A DNA stretch of 64,000 bases from Microbispora amethystogenes. Lineage in GTDB: Bacteria; Actinomycetota; Actinomycetes; Streptosporangiales; Streptosporangiaceae. The notes under the pieces were generated by a model. That model saw only the letters and a list, made by a program, of their open reading frames with translations. It had not been told where the DNA came from and did not search any database. The position numbers and the translations under genes are program-made. Where the stretch lies: contig NZ_BOOB01000034.1 in NCBI RefSeq assembly GCF_016863015.1, forward strand, positions 102,647 through 166,646, read 5' to 3'. Positions 34,160-42,620 of this stretch are shown in pieces; the stretch's first letter is position 1; the number at the start of each line of letters is the position of its first letter.

Positions 34160-35218
34160 ATGACTCCGAGCCTCCCCTTGCTTGCCGTCACCCTCCTCGC
34201 CGCCGGACTCGTCCGCGGCCCCGGACCGGCGGTCCCGCCGTCGCAGGGCCCGGTGACAGGCCCCGTGACGGGCTCCGTACAGGACCCCGTGGCGGATGTG
34301 GTGGAACACGTGGCGGACCACACCGCCGAGCCCTACTGGACGCCGCAGCGGATGGCGCGGGCGGTCCCGATCGGGCTGCTGGCGGGCCTGCAGAAGATCA
34401 CCGCCCTGCCGCCGCCGGTCCTCGCGCCCGGCTCGGCGCGGCCCGCCGTACGGACCGGGACGTCCGAGACCGGCACGACCGGCACGACGGCCGGGGCGAC
34501 CAGGACGCGGCAGGCGGCGGTGATGCCCCCGGTGACCACGAGCGGCACGCACTGGGCGGCGGGCGGTTCGGTGACGAGGACCACCGGCAGGGTCTTCCTG
34601 ACCATGAACGGCGTGGACTTCGTCTGCTCGGCCAGCGCCGTGCGCAGCGCGAACCGGGACGTGGTCGTCACCGCCGGGCACTGCGTCAAGGACGGCTCCG
34701 GTGTCTGGGCCGAGAACTGGACCTTCGTCCCCGGTTACGACCAGGGGCGTCAGCCGTACGGCGCCTTCCCGGCCCGGCGCATGTTCGTCGCGGGGCCGTG
34801 GTCGCGCTCCGGGAACGACGACTACGACGTGGGAATGGTCGCCGTGGACGACCAGGACGGCCGGCACCTCACCGACGTGGTGGGCGGCCAGCCTCTGGGC
34901 TTCGACACGCCGCAGGGCCGGCGGACCTACGGGTTCGGGTTCCCCGCCGACCCGCCGTACGACGGGGAGCGCCTGCTCTACTGCGCCGGGGTGCCGCACG
35001 GCGACCCGCAGGGACAGACCCGCGACCAGGGCCTGCGGTGCGACCTCACGGCGGGCGCCAGCGGCGGGCCCTGGCTCAGCGGCTTCGACCCCGGCTCCGG
35101 CCGCGGCACGCTGACCTCGGTGAGCAGCTTCAAGTACAGCAACGACCAGCGCACGATGTACGGCCCCTACTTCGGCTCGGCCGTACGCGACCTGTTCCGC
35201 GGCGCGGAACAGGCCTGA
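34160..35218 (+). CDS. Secreted trypsin-like serine protease, paralogue of the preceding gene
   Basis: A 352-aa protein. It has a short signal (LPLLAVTLLAAGLV), a Pro/Gly/Thr-rich propeptide-like part, then the protease domain: His174 (VVTAGHCVKD), Asp223 (DDYDVGMVA), Ser301 (TAGASGGPWL). Shared segments with the upstream protease (WTFVPGYDQG, LTDVVGGQ, FKYSN...MYGPYFG) show a common origin, but the propeptides differ entirely. The S1 region differs, so specificities may have diverged. It is convergent with ppk2, with 24 bp between stops. Confidence 0.87.
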   Translation: MTPSLPLLAVTLLAAGLVRGPGPAVPPSQGPVTGPVTGSVQDPVADVVEHVADHTAEPYWTPQRMARAVPIGLLAGLQKITALPPPVLAPGSARPAVRTGTSETGTTGTTAGATRTRQAAVMPPVTTSGTHWAAGGSVTRTTGRVFLTMNGVDFVCSASAVRSANRDVVVTAGHCVKDGSGVWAENWTFVPGYDQGRQPYGAFPARRMFVAGPWSRSGNDDYDVGMVAVDDQDGRHLTDVVGGQPLGFDTPQGRRTYGFGFPADPPYDGERLLYCAGVPHGDPQGQTRDQGLRCDLTAGASGGPWLSGFDPGSGRGTLTSVSSFKYSNDQRTMYGPYFGSAVRDLFRGAEQA

Positions 35219-35242
35219 TCGTGCGGGACGCGCGAGACCCGG

Positions 35243-36181
35243 TCAGAAGGGCGACAGGGGCTCGGCGTTGTCCTCGTCCACGATGTCGGCGGCGGACCGG
35301 ACGATCAGGGGGTCGGGCCCGCCCACCACCGAGACGTCCTTGTCGTCGTAGTCGTAGAGGGAGAGGACGTAGCGCATCGCCTCCAGGCGCCCGCGCTTCT
35401 TGTCGTTGCTCTTGATGATCGTCCAGGGGGCGTCCTCGGTGTCGGTGTTGAGGAACATGTCCTCCTTCGCCCTGGTGTACTCGTCCCACAGGTCCAGCGA
35501 GGCGATGTCCATCGGCGACAGCTTCCACTGCCGCACGGGATCGACCTGGCGGATGATGAACCGGGTGCGCTGCTCTGCCCTGGAGACGGAGAACCACAGC
35601 TTGACCAGGCGGATACCGTCGCGGACGAGCATCCGCTCGAACAGCGGCGTCTGGTACATGAACTCCATGTACTCCTCGGGAGTGCAGAAGTTCATGACCC
35701 GCTCGACCCCGGCCCGATTGTACCAGGACCGGTCGAACAGCACCATCTCCCCCGCCGCCGGGAGGTGGGAGATGTACCGCTGGAAGTACCACTGGCCGCG
35801 CTCGCGCTCGCTGGGCTTCTCCAGCGCCACCACGGTCGCGCCCCGGGGGTTGAGGTGCTCCATGAAGCGCTTGATCGTGCCGCCCTTGCCGGCGGCGTCC
35901 CGTCCCTCGAAGAGGATGACCAGGCGCCCGCCGGTGTCCTTCAGCCAGTACTGCAGCTTCAGCAGCTCGATCTGCAGCAGCCGCTTCTGCCGGTCGTAGT
36001 CCTGCCGCGAGATGCGATGGTCGTACGGGTAGTGCTCCCGCCAGGTGTCCACCGGCCCGCCGTCGGCGCGGACGAGGACGGGATCGTCGTCATCGTCGTC
36101 CAGCACCTTCAGTCCGGGCGTGCGCCGCAGCAGCTCGACGCCGTCCGGGTGATCCTTAGCGACCTGCGACGCTTCCGGCAT
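35243..36181 (-). CDS. ppk2: Polyphosphate kinase 2
   Basis: A 312-aa PPK2 (class with one kinase domain). Walker A is FEGRDAAGKGG (residues 91-101), and the lid/Walker B region is LFDRSWYNRAGVERVM. REHYPYDHRISRQDYDRQKR is the usual N-terminal block. The enzyme transfers phosphate between polyphosphate and nucleotides, mainly making NTP from NDP. It is the last gene of a unit with a Pit phosphate transporter and a small membrane protein (12-bp gap), linking phosphate uptake to polyphosphate use. Confidence 0.95.
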   Translation of the reverse strand: MPEASQVAKDHPDGVELLRRTPGLKVLDDDDDDPVLVRADGGPVDTWREHYPYDHRISRQDYDRQKRLLQIELLKLQYWLKDTGGRLVILFEGRDAAGKGGTIKRFMEHLNPRGATVVALEKPSERERGQWYFQRYISHLPAAGEMVLFDRSWYNRAGVERVMNFCTPEEYMEFMYQTPLFERMLVRDGIRLVKLWFSVSRAEQRTRFIIRQVDPVRQWKLSPMDIASLDLWDEYTRAKEDMFLNTDTEDAPWTIIKSNDKKRGRLEAMRYVLSLYDYDDKDVSVVGGPDPLIVRSAADIVDEDNAEPLSPF

Positions 36182-36193
36182 CTCCGACCCCGC

Positions 36194-36442
36194 TCACTTG
36201 GTCAGCATTACGTATAGGCCGAGCAACGCCCCGGCCAGGACGAGGCCGAAGCAGGCGACGGCGACGGCCGTTCCGGCCGCTCGCGCCGCGGACGTCCCGC
36301 TGCCCCGATCAGGGGTGTCGTACACCCGCCCCGCGGCGAGAGCCGCGAGACCGAGGGCGTAGACGGCGACCAGGCCGGCGCCGCCGAGCAGCCCGGCGAG
36401 CAGCACCTTCCACAGCACGGCGACGTCGATGTACTGGCTCAT
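36194..36442 (-). CDS. Small two-TM membrane protein between pit and ppk2
   Basis: An 82-aa protein with two hydrophobic helices (VLWKVLLAGLLGGAGLVAVYA and GTAVAVACFGLVLAGALLGL) joined by a short polar loop, YDTPDRGSGTSAARA. AAGGAG stands 8 nt before the ATG, which overlaps the pit stop (ATGA). I recognise no named family. Position between a phosphate transporter and polyphosphate kinase suggests an accessory subunit of Pit. Confidence 0.82.
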   Translation of the reverse strand: MSQYIDVAVLWKVLLAGLLGGAGLVAVYALGLAALAAGRVYDTPDRGSGTSAARAAGTAVAVACFGLVLAGALLGLYVMLTK

Positions 36443-37596
36443 GCGACCGGCTCCTTCACGGGGACGAGACGCCCGGTCCACTCGGCGTTGACGTTGGCGT
36501 GGGTCACCGGCTCGCGCCGGGCGGCCAGGTAGAGGCCGCCGGCCAGCAGCAGCATCACGGCGAACACGACGGCCGCGCCGCCGGTGCCGCCGATGGCGTC
36601 GGCGCCCTTCCACGCCGCCGCGCCCACGAGGGCGGCGGCCGGGAGCGTGACCAGCCAGGCCACGACCATGCGGCCGGCGAGGCCCCACCGCACCTCGCTC
36701 CGCTCCCCGGCGAGCCGCCTGCCGAGCCCCGCGCCGACCACCGAGCCGCCGGTCACGTGGGTCGTCGAGAGCGGCAGCCCGAAGTGGGTCGCGGCGAAGA
36801 TGACCGCCGCCGAGGAGCCCTCGGCCGCGAACCCCTGCGGGGGCCCGATCTCGGTGAGGCCCTTGCCCAGCGTGCGGATCACCCGCCAGCCACCGGTGTA
36901 GGTGCCCAGCGCGATCGTCACGGCGCACGCGAGGATGACCCAGAACGGCGTGCCCGCGTCCGGCGCGATCGCGTGGTCGGCGACGAGGGCGAGCGTGATG
37001 ACTCCCATCGTCTTCTGGGCGTCGTTGGTGCCGTGGGCGAGCGACACCAGGGACGCCGAGCAGAGCTGGCCGACGCGGAAGCCGCGTTCCCGGAAGCGGT
37101 CGGGCGTCCCGCGGGTGATCCGGTGGACGAGGAAGGCGCCCGCGGTCGCCACGAGGGCCGCGAAGAGCGGAGCGAGGACGGCGGGGATCAGCACCTTCGA
37201 CACGATCGCGGCGCCCTTGACGGCGGAGGCGCCCACCGCGATGAGCGTCGCCCCCGCCACGCCGCCGATCAGCGCGTGCGACGAGCTGGAGGGGATGCCG
37301 AAGTACCAGGTCACGAGGTTCCAGGCGAGGCCGCCCACGAGCCCGGCGAAGACGACGGTCAGCGTGATCGCGCCGCTGTCGACGATGCCGGTCGCGATCG
37401 TGGCGGCCACCTTGAGCGACAGGAACGCGCCGGCGAAGTTGAGCACGGCGGACAGTGCGACGGCCGCGCGCGGCGGCAGCGCACCGGTGGCGATGGACGT
37501 CGCCATCGCGTTGGCGGTGTCGTGGAAGCCGTTCGTGAAGTCGAACGCGAGCGCCGTGACGACGACGACGGCGAGAAGCGCTGTGTTGGCGTCCAT
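36439..37596 (-). CDS. pit: Inorganic phosphate transporter, Pit family
   Basis: A 385-aa polytopic protein with about ten TM segments. The inverted-repeat signatures are FDFTNGFHDTANAMATSIAT in the first half and LCSASLVSLAHGTNDAQKTM in the second. They carry the Asn/Asp residues for phosphate and cation binding. TWYFGIPSSSSHALIGGVAG is a further hallmark. It imports phosphate as a metal-phosphate complex driven by protons. It is the first gene of the pit-82aa-ppk2 unit, with ATG at 37596. Confidence 0.95.
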   Translation of the reverse strand: MDANTALLAVVVVTALAFDFTNGFHDTANAMATSIATGALPPRAAVALSAVLNFAGAFLSLKVAATIATGIVDSGAITLTVVFAGLVGGLAWNLVTWYFGIPSSSSHALIGGVAGATLIAVGASAVKGAAIVSKVLIPAVLAPLFAALVATAGAFLVHRITRGTPDRFRERGFRVGQLCSASLVSLAHGTNDAQKTMGVITLALVADHAIAPDAGTPFWVILACAVTIALGTYTGGWRVIRTLGKGLTEIGPPQGFAAEGSSAAVIFAATHFGLPLSTTHVTGGSVVGAGLGRRLAGERSEVRWGLAGRMVVAWLVTLPAAALVGAAAWKGADAIGGTGGAAVVFAVMLLLAGGLYLAARREPVTHANVNAEWTGRLVPVKEPVA

Positions 37597-37657
37597 GCCC
37601 CCCTACTGCACCCGTAAAGCCGCGCCAATCCCTTCGCCGCCGATGTTCTCGCGACGT

Positions 37658-38665
37658 TCACCCCCCGGCCCGCGTTCCGTCGGCGGGCGCGAGGCGGGCG
37701 GGCCGGGAGACCTCGTCGAGGCGGGCGGCGACCTCGGGCGGCAGGGGCAGGTCGAGCCCGGCGAGGTTGTCGCGCAACTGGTCGAGCGTACGGGGCCCAA
37801 CGATGACCGAGGTGACCTCCGGCCGCCGACGCACCCAGGCCAGCGCCACCGCCGCCGGTGTGACGCCGAGCCCGGCGGCCGCCTCGGCGACGTGGTCGGC
37901 GATCACGAGGTTGGGCTCGTTGAGCAGGCCGTCCGCCCAGGCGCGGGCCATGGGCATCGGCGACGCCTTGAGCCGGGCCATCCGGGTTCCCGCTCCGGGG
38001 GCCTCGCCCCGCCGGTAGCGGCCCGCGAGCACGCCGCCGCCGAGGGGCGACCAGACCAGCGTGCCGAGGCCGTGCCGCCGGCAGACGGGCAGGATCTCCG
38101 CCTCGATGCTCCGGGCGAGCAGGGAGTACTGCGGCTGCAGGGACACGAAGGGCGTGCCGCCCGCCCGCTGCGCGGCCCACTGCGACTCCACGATCTGCGC
38201 CGCGGTGAAGTTGGAGCAGCCGATGTAACGCACCTTGCCCGAACGCACGAACCCGTCCAGGGCCGCCATGGTCTCCTCGATCGGGGTGGAGTCGTCCCAC
38301 TGGTGGCACTGGTAGAGGTCCACGTGGTCGGTGCCGAGACGGCGCAGGCTGCCCTCCAGCGCCCGGGTCAGATGGGCCCGGGACAGCCCGCGGTCGTTGG
38401 GGCCGGGCCCCTGCGGCAGGAACGCCTTGGTGGCCAGCACGACGGAGTCGCGCCTGCCCCGGACGGCCCGCCCGACGATGCGCTCGGAGTCGCCGCCGTT
38501 GTAGGCGTCGGCGGTGTCGACCACGTTCCCGCCGGCCTCCAGGAAGGCGTCGACGATGCGGGCGGCCTCCGTCTCGTCGCAGCTGCCGGACGAGCCGAAG
38601 TTCATGGTGCCCAGGCACGCCGTGGAGACCTTCAGCCCCGAACGACCGAGTTGTGTGTGCCGCAC
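37658..38665 (-). CDS. Aldo/keto reductase
   Basis: A 335-aa AKR of the YghZ/Tas-like group. The tetrad is visible: Asp and Tyr in VVDTADAYNGG, Lys in VLATKAF, His in DLYQCHQWDDSTP. The NADPH-binding C-terminal region is SVIVGPRTLDQLRDNL. It reduces aldehydes or ketones; substrate unknown. GTG at 38665 is a good fit. It is divergent from a TetR gene, and two identical-pattern operators (CGGAAC-N4-GTTCCG) lie in the gap. The regulator therefore probably represses this gene and itself, perhaps in response to electrophilic or aldehyde stress. Confidence 0.92.
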   Translation of the reverse strand: MRHTQLGRSGLKVSTACLGTMNFGSSGSCDETEAARIVDAFLEAGGNVVDTADAYNGGDSERIVGRAVRGRRDSVVLATKAFLPQGPGPNDRGLSRAHLTRALEGSLRRLGTDHVDLYQCHQWDDSTPIEETMAALDGFVRSGKVRYIGCSNFTAAQIVESQWAAQRAGGTPFVSLQPQYSLLARSIEAEILPVCRRHGLGTLVWSPLGGGVLAGRYRRGEAPGAGTRMARLKASPMPMARAWADGLLNEPNLVIADHVAEAAAGLGVTPAAVALAWVRRRPEVTSVIVGPRTLDQLRDNLAGLDLPLPPEVAARLDEVSRPARLAPADGTRAGG

Positions 38666-38698
38666 TGCGCGCTCCCCTGTTCCCGTGTTCCCGCGGAC

Positions 38699-38714
38699 CG
38701 GAACAACCGTTCCG
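38699..38714. promoter_or_regulatory. TetR operator copy 1 (CGGAAC-N4-GTTCCG)
   Basis: CGGAACAACCGTTCCG: perfect 6-bp arms around 4 nt, 33 bp upstream of the aldo/keto reductase start. Confidence 0.78.
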
Positions 38715-38733
38715 ATTATGTCGCGGCAACATA

Positions 38734-38749
38734 CGGAACTAATGTTCCG
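38734..38749. promoter_or_regulatory. TetR operator copy 2 (CGGAAC-N4-GTTCCG)
   Basis: CGGAACTAATGTTCCG: same arms as copy 1, centre 35 bp away and 40 bp upstream of the TetR gene. Two identical arm sets in one gap make this the strongest operator call in the window after the KstR2 and MFS sites. Confidence 0.8.
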
Positions 38750-38789
38750 CTGTCAACGCGGCCGATCCGGCCGCATGGGGAGGAGGACG

Positions 38790-39356
38790 ATGACCGGCGA
38801 CGCCAGACCACTGCGCGCCGACGCGCGGCGCAACCGGGCCCGGATCCTGGAGGCGGCCGAGACCGTCCTGGCCCGCGACGGGATGTCCGCGTCGATGCGC
38901 GCGGTCGCCCGCGAGGCGCAGGTGGGGCTCGGCACGATCTACCGGCACTTCCCCGACCAGGAGGCCCTCTACCACGCGGTGATCGTCGAGGGCGTGCTGC
39001 GTCTCCTGGCGGAGGCGGAGACGCTGCCGGCCGACGCAGGCGAGGCGTTCTTCGGGTTCCTCGGGCGCGTCGTCGCGGACGCGCGGCGGAGGAAGACCCC
39101 GGCCGACCTGCTGACTGCGGCCGGGGCCGATCCCAAAGCGGGGACGGCGGAGGCCTCCCGCGGCATGCGGAACGTGATTGAGCGGCTGCTGCTGGCCGCG
39201 CAGGAGTCGGGCGCGGTGCGGTCCGACGTCCGGATGCCCGAGCTCCTGGCCCTGCTGTCCGCGGCGTGCCTGGCGGCCGAGCGCGACCAGTGGAGCGACG
39301 ACCTACGTAGCCGCGCGCTCGCCCTCCTCTTCGACGGCCTGCGGCCCCGCCGCTGA
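38790..39356 (+). CDS. TetR-family regulator
   Basis: A 188-aa regulator. The HTH is RRNRARILEAAETVLARDGM with REAQVGLGTIYRHFPDQEAL, and the C-terminal domain resembles SbtR-like members (ERLLLAAQESGAVRSDVRMP). The start is ATG 38790, three nt after AGGAGG; the in-frame ATG 38775 is the alternative. It is divergent from the aldo/keto reductase gene. The twin operators suggest it is the local repressor. It is convergent with the histidine kinase gene. Confidence 0.9.
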   Translation: MTGDARPLRADARRNRARILEAAETVLARDGMSASMRAVAREAQVGLGTIYRHFPDQEALYHAVIVEGVLRLLAEAETLPADAGEAFFGFLGRVVADARRRKTPADLLTAAGADPKAGTAEASRGMRNVIERLLLAAQESGAVRSDVRMPELLALLSAACLAAERDQWSDDLRSRALALLFDGLRPRR

Positions 39357-39368
39357 CCACACCCCTTG

Positions 39369-40460
39369 TTACGGGACGACCGCCGGGAACGCCACGGTGA
39401 CCTCCAGGCCGCCCTCGGGGCCCGGCCGCGCCCGTACGGCGGCTCCGTGCGCGCGGGCGATGGACGCGACGATCGACAGCCCGAGCCCCGCGCCCTGCTC
39501 CCGGGTGGTGTGCAGGCGGCGGAACGGCGCGAAGAGGTCGTGGAACCGCTCCTTCGGCACCTCCGGGCCCGTGTTGCGGACCGTCAGCACGCCGTCGGCG
39601 AGGGTCACGTCCACGGTCCCGCCGGAGTGGTTGTAGCGCAGCGCGTTGTCGACGAGGTTGGTCACGAGCCGGTTCAGCAGGACCGGATCCCCCTGTACGA
39701 CGAAAGGGGCGATCCGCGAGGTGACCGTCACGCCCGCGGGTCCCCTCCCGTCCGCGTCCGCGTCGGCCAGGGCGAGCCGTACGATCTCGCCGAGCGCGAC
39801 CGGGCTCCGCTCGCGCAGTCCGTGCCCGGCCTGCGCGAGGGCGAGGAGGGCGTCGATGAGGCGCTCCATGCGGTGGTTGTGGAGCAGCAGCTTGGCGCGG
39901 ATCTCCCCGACGTCCTCGGGCAGGCCGACCTCGATCGCCGTCCGCTGCACGGCCAGCGGGGTGCGCAGCTCGTGGGACGCGTTCGCGACGAACCGCCGCT
40001 GGCCCTCGACCGAGCGCTCCAGCCGGTCGAGCATGGCGTCGAACGTGTCGGCCAGCTCCTTCAGCTCGTCCTTCGGCCCGGTGAGGGCGATCCGCTCGTG
40101 CAGGGTGGACAGCGACAGCCGCTGCGCGGTGGAGGTGATCCGGTGGAGGGGCCGCAGGACGCGTCCCGCGACCACCCATCCCACCACCACCGACACCAGG
40201 GTCAGAGCCCCGATCGTCAGCACGCTCACGTCCCACTGATAGTGGATGACGTCCCGCACCAGCTCCGACAGCGGCGGCGGCGGTTCCGGCTCGCCCAGGC
40301 GCGGGGCCGGAGGCGGCCGCTCGGGCGGCAGCGGGAACCGCGCGATCCGCGCGTCCAGCGCCTGCCGCATCAGCGTGTTCACGATGACCAGCAGCACGAC
40401 GGAGGTGAACAGGAACAGCCCGGAGTAGATCAGCGTGAGCCGCACCCGGACCGTCGTCAC
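39369..40460 (-). CDS. Sensor histidine kinase (two-component)
   Basis: A 363-aa membrane kinase. TM1 is IYSGLFLFTSVVLLVIVNTL; a short Pro-rich external loop (RFPLPPERPPPAPRLGEPEP) is followed by TM2 (VLTIGALTLVSVVVGWVVAG), then a HAMP domain. His163 in ANASHELRTPL is the phosphorylation site. The ATP lid has NLVDNALRYNHSGG, and G boxes are in GAGLGLSIV. The small proline-rich loop suggests it senses the envelope or membrane rather than a large ligand. GTG at 40460 overlaps the response-regulator stop (GTGA). Confidence 0.93.
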   Translation of the reverse strand: MTTVRVRLTLIYSGLFLFTSVVLLVIVNTLMRQALDARIARFPLPPERPPPAPRLGEPEPPPPLSELVRDVIHYQWDVSVLTIGALTLVSVVVGWVVAGRVLRPLHRITSTAQRLSLSTLHERIALTGPKDELKELADTFDAMLDRLERSVEGQRRFVANASHELRTPLAVQRTAIEVGLPEDVGEIRAKLLLHNHRMERLIDALLALAQAGHGLRERSPVALGEIVRLALADADADGRGPAGVTVTSRIAPFVVQGDPVLLNRLVTNLVDNALRYNHSGGTVDVTLADGVLTVRNTGPEVPKERFHDLFAPFRRLHTTREQGAGLGLSIVASIARAHGAAVRARPGPEGGLEVTVAFPAVVP

Positions 40461-41110
40461 AGCACGTAACCCGCGCCGGGGATGGTCTGGATGCAGGGCG
40501 GGTCGCCCAGCTTCGCCCGCAGGCGGCTGACCACCACCCTCACCACCGTCGTGAACGGATCGACGTTCTCGTCCCACGCCTCCTCCAGCAGCCGTTCGGC
40601 GCTCACCACCGCGCCCTCCGCCCGCAGCAGCGTCTCCAGGACGGCGAACTCCTTGAGCGACAGGTGCAGGTGCCGGCCGTCCCGGGACGCCTGGATGCGG
40701 TGCGTGTCGAGCGTGATCCCGTGCCGCGTCAGCACCGGCGGCACCTGCGACCTGCTGCGCCGTCCCAGCGCCCGCACCCGCGCGACCAGCTCGGCGAAGT
40801 CGAACGGCTTGGGCAGGTAGTCGTCGGCGCCCATGCCGAGGCCCGCGACCCGGTCCGGCACCGACGCCGCCGCCGTCATCATGAGGATCCGGGTACGGCT
40901 CCCGCGGGCCACCAGCTCGCGGCAGACGAGGTCGCCGTGCAGCTCGGGCAGGTCGCGGTCCAGGACGAGGACGTCGTAGTCGCTCACCGCCAGCCGCTCG
41001 GCGGCGCCCGCCCCGTCGTAGACCACGTCGACCGCCATCGCGTGGCGGCGCAGCCCCATCGCCACGAGATCGGCGAGGTCGCGTTCGTCCTCCGCCACCA
41101 GAACCCGCAT
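40457..41110 (-). CDS. OmpR/PhoB-family response regulator
   Basis: A 217-aa response regulator. The receiver domain has the acidic pocket VLVAEDERDL, phospho-acceptor Asp51 (YDVLVLDRDLPE), Thr79 in MMTA and Lys101 (LPKPFDF). The C-terminal winged helix (HLSLKEFAVLETLLRAEGAV, TVVRVVVSRLRAKLG, IQTIPGAGYVL) binds DNA. It is upstream of and coupled to the histidine kinase gene. The S41-type secreted protein lies divergent 87 bp away and is a candidate target. Confidence 0.94.
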   Translation of the reverse strand: MRVLVAEDERDLADLVAMGLRRHAMAVDVVYDGAGAAERLAVSDYDVLVLDRDLPELHGDLVCRELVARGSRTRILMMTAAASVPDRVAGLGMGADDYLPKPFDFAELVARVRALGRRSRSQVPPVLTRHGITLDTHRIQASRDGRHLHLSLKEFAVLETLLRAEGAVVSAERLLEEAWDENVDPFTTVVRVVVSRLRAKLGDPPCIQTIPGAGYVL

Positions 41111-41197
41111 GGGGTCTTCGTACCGCAGGCGGGGTAACAGCGGCGTTAACGATCTCGTTCACGGCGCTGAAACCCGCTCCCCGCCACGCTGACGGAC

Positions 41198-42511
41198 ATG
41201 ATCAGAACGTTCTGCTCCGCCGTCCTGCTGGCGGCCTGCGCCCTCGCGTCGGGGCCGTCCCCCGCGACCGCCGACGACGGCGGGCGATGCGCCACGCCGT
41301 CGGGACCCCCGCCCGCGTCCTCGCCGCCGACGACGGTGAACACGCTCCGGCAGGCGTACGACTGCGTGCTCGACAACTACTACAGCGGGCCCGAGACGGA
41401 TCCGCGGCAACTGCTGCGCACCGCCCTGTCCGCGTACACCCAGGACCTGGTCCGGCGCGGGGCCGACACGCCGGACCTCCGCCTGCCCGCCCTGACCGGG
41501 GACCGCGCCGCCGACTGGGCCGCCGTCGCGAAGGTGCTCGGCGCCGGGGAGCCGCGCGCCCTGCGGGCCGCCATCACGGGCATGGTCGCCGGACTGCACG
41601 ACAACCACGCCCGGGTGGAGAACATCACCGCCGCGTCGGAGGGCGGGCCGGTGGGGACGGGCATCGCCGGCCTCTCGGCCGCGCAGGGCGGGCAGCTCGA
41701 CCCGGCCGCCCGGCCGCCCCTGTTCATCACCCGCGTCCTGCCCCGCAGCCCGGCGGACAGGGCCGGCATCCGGCCCGGCGACATCATCGATAAGGTCGAC
41801 GGCATACCGGCGTTCATCGGGGAGAAGGTCAACCAGAGCCTCGTCGACACGTTCGCCTCCCCCACTGTGCGGCTCACGCTGAAGCGGCCCACGACTGGAC
41901 GCGTCCGGACCGTGAGGCTCACGGAGGGTCCCCTCGAAGAGCAGAGGCGGGCGGTGACGGCGAAGACCCTCCCCGGTGGCGTCACCTACGTCAAGGTGCC
42001 CGGGTTCTTCCCGGGCGCGGCCGACCAGGTCATCGCCGCGTTGAAGGACACCACGAAGGCCGCGGTCCTCGACCTGCGCGGCAACGGCGGCGGGTCGCCG
42101 CGCGAGGTGACCCGGCTGCTCGGCGCGTTCGCCCACGGCAAGGTGACCAGCTATTTCTGCCCGCTCAGGGGCGACTGCGCGGCCAACCGCACCGACGACA
42201 CCATCCCCCTGCTCGGCCTGCGCCTGGTCGTGCTGACCGACCGCGGCTGCGCCTCCGCCTGTGAGGACTTCAGCGCGGCCGTGAAGGACAACGGCCTCGG
42301 CGCCCTCGTCGGGGCCGTCTCCGGCCCGGCCGAGGCCTACCTCCTCGACGACGGCAGCGTGCTGCTGCTGCCGAAGGTCCGGCACCTCGGGCCGGCCCGG
42401 GAGATCATCGACACGGTCGGCGTCCCCGTCGACCACCAGGCGCCCATGACCGCCCTCGACCTGGCCGAGGGCCGCGACCCCGGCCTCGCCAAGGCGCTGT
42501 CCCTCCTGTAA
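41198..42511 (+). CDS. S41-family peptidase-like protein with PDZ domain (exported)
   Basis: A 437-aa protein. A signal peptide (MIRTFCSAVLLAACALASGP) precedes a helical region, a PDZ domain (LFITRVLPRSPADRAGIRPG, DIIDKVDG) and an S41 tail-protease core. In that core ...VLDLRGNGGGSP is conserved. DRGCASACEDF keeps the nucleophile-position Ser of the SASASE motif. The Lys of the usual GKG segment, 25 residues on, is Ala (GPAEA). Activity may therefore be altered or use another base. It is divergent from the two-component system and could be its target. The stop is followed by a two-hairpin structure. Confidence 0.88.
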   Translation: MIRTFCSAVLLAACALASGPSPATADDGGRCATPSGPPPASSPPTTVNTLRQAYDCVLDNYYSGPETDPRQLLRTALSAYTQDLVRRGADTPDLRLPALTGDRAADWAAVAKVLGAGEPRALRAAITGMVAGLHDNHARVENITAASEGGPVGTGIAGLSAAQGGQLDPAARPPLFITRVLPRSPADRAGIRPGDIIDKVDGIPAFIGEKVNQSLVDTFASPTVRLTLKRPTTGRVRTVRLTEGPLEEQRRAVTAKTLPGGVTYVKVPGFFPGAADQVIAALKDTTKAAVLDLRGNGGGSPREVTRLLGAFAHGKVTSYFCPLRGDCAANRTDDTIPLLGLRLVVLTDRGCASACEDFSAAVKDNGLGALVGAVSGPAEAYLLDDGSVLLLPKVRHLGPAREIIDTVGVPVDHQAPMTALDLAEGRDPGLAKALSLL

Positions 42512-42518
42512 GGGATCG

Positions 42519-42561
42519 GGCCGGGCGGCCGGAACCCCCCGCCCGGCCTTCCCAGGCCGGG
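42519..42561 (+). terminator. Overlapping alternative hairpins after the S41 gene
   Basis: GGCCGGGCGG (42519-42528) pairs perfectly with CCGCCCGGCC (42539-42548). CCCGGCCT (42542-42549) also pairs with AGGCCGGG (42554-42561). The middle arm cannot be in both, an attenuator-like layout, though it may only be a terminator. Confidence 0.55.
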
Positions 42562-42620
42562 GGCGGGTGTGTCACGATGTCAGACATGATCGTTGGAAAG
42601 GACGACGCCACCCGTATCCG

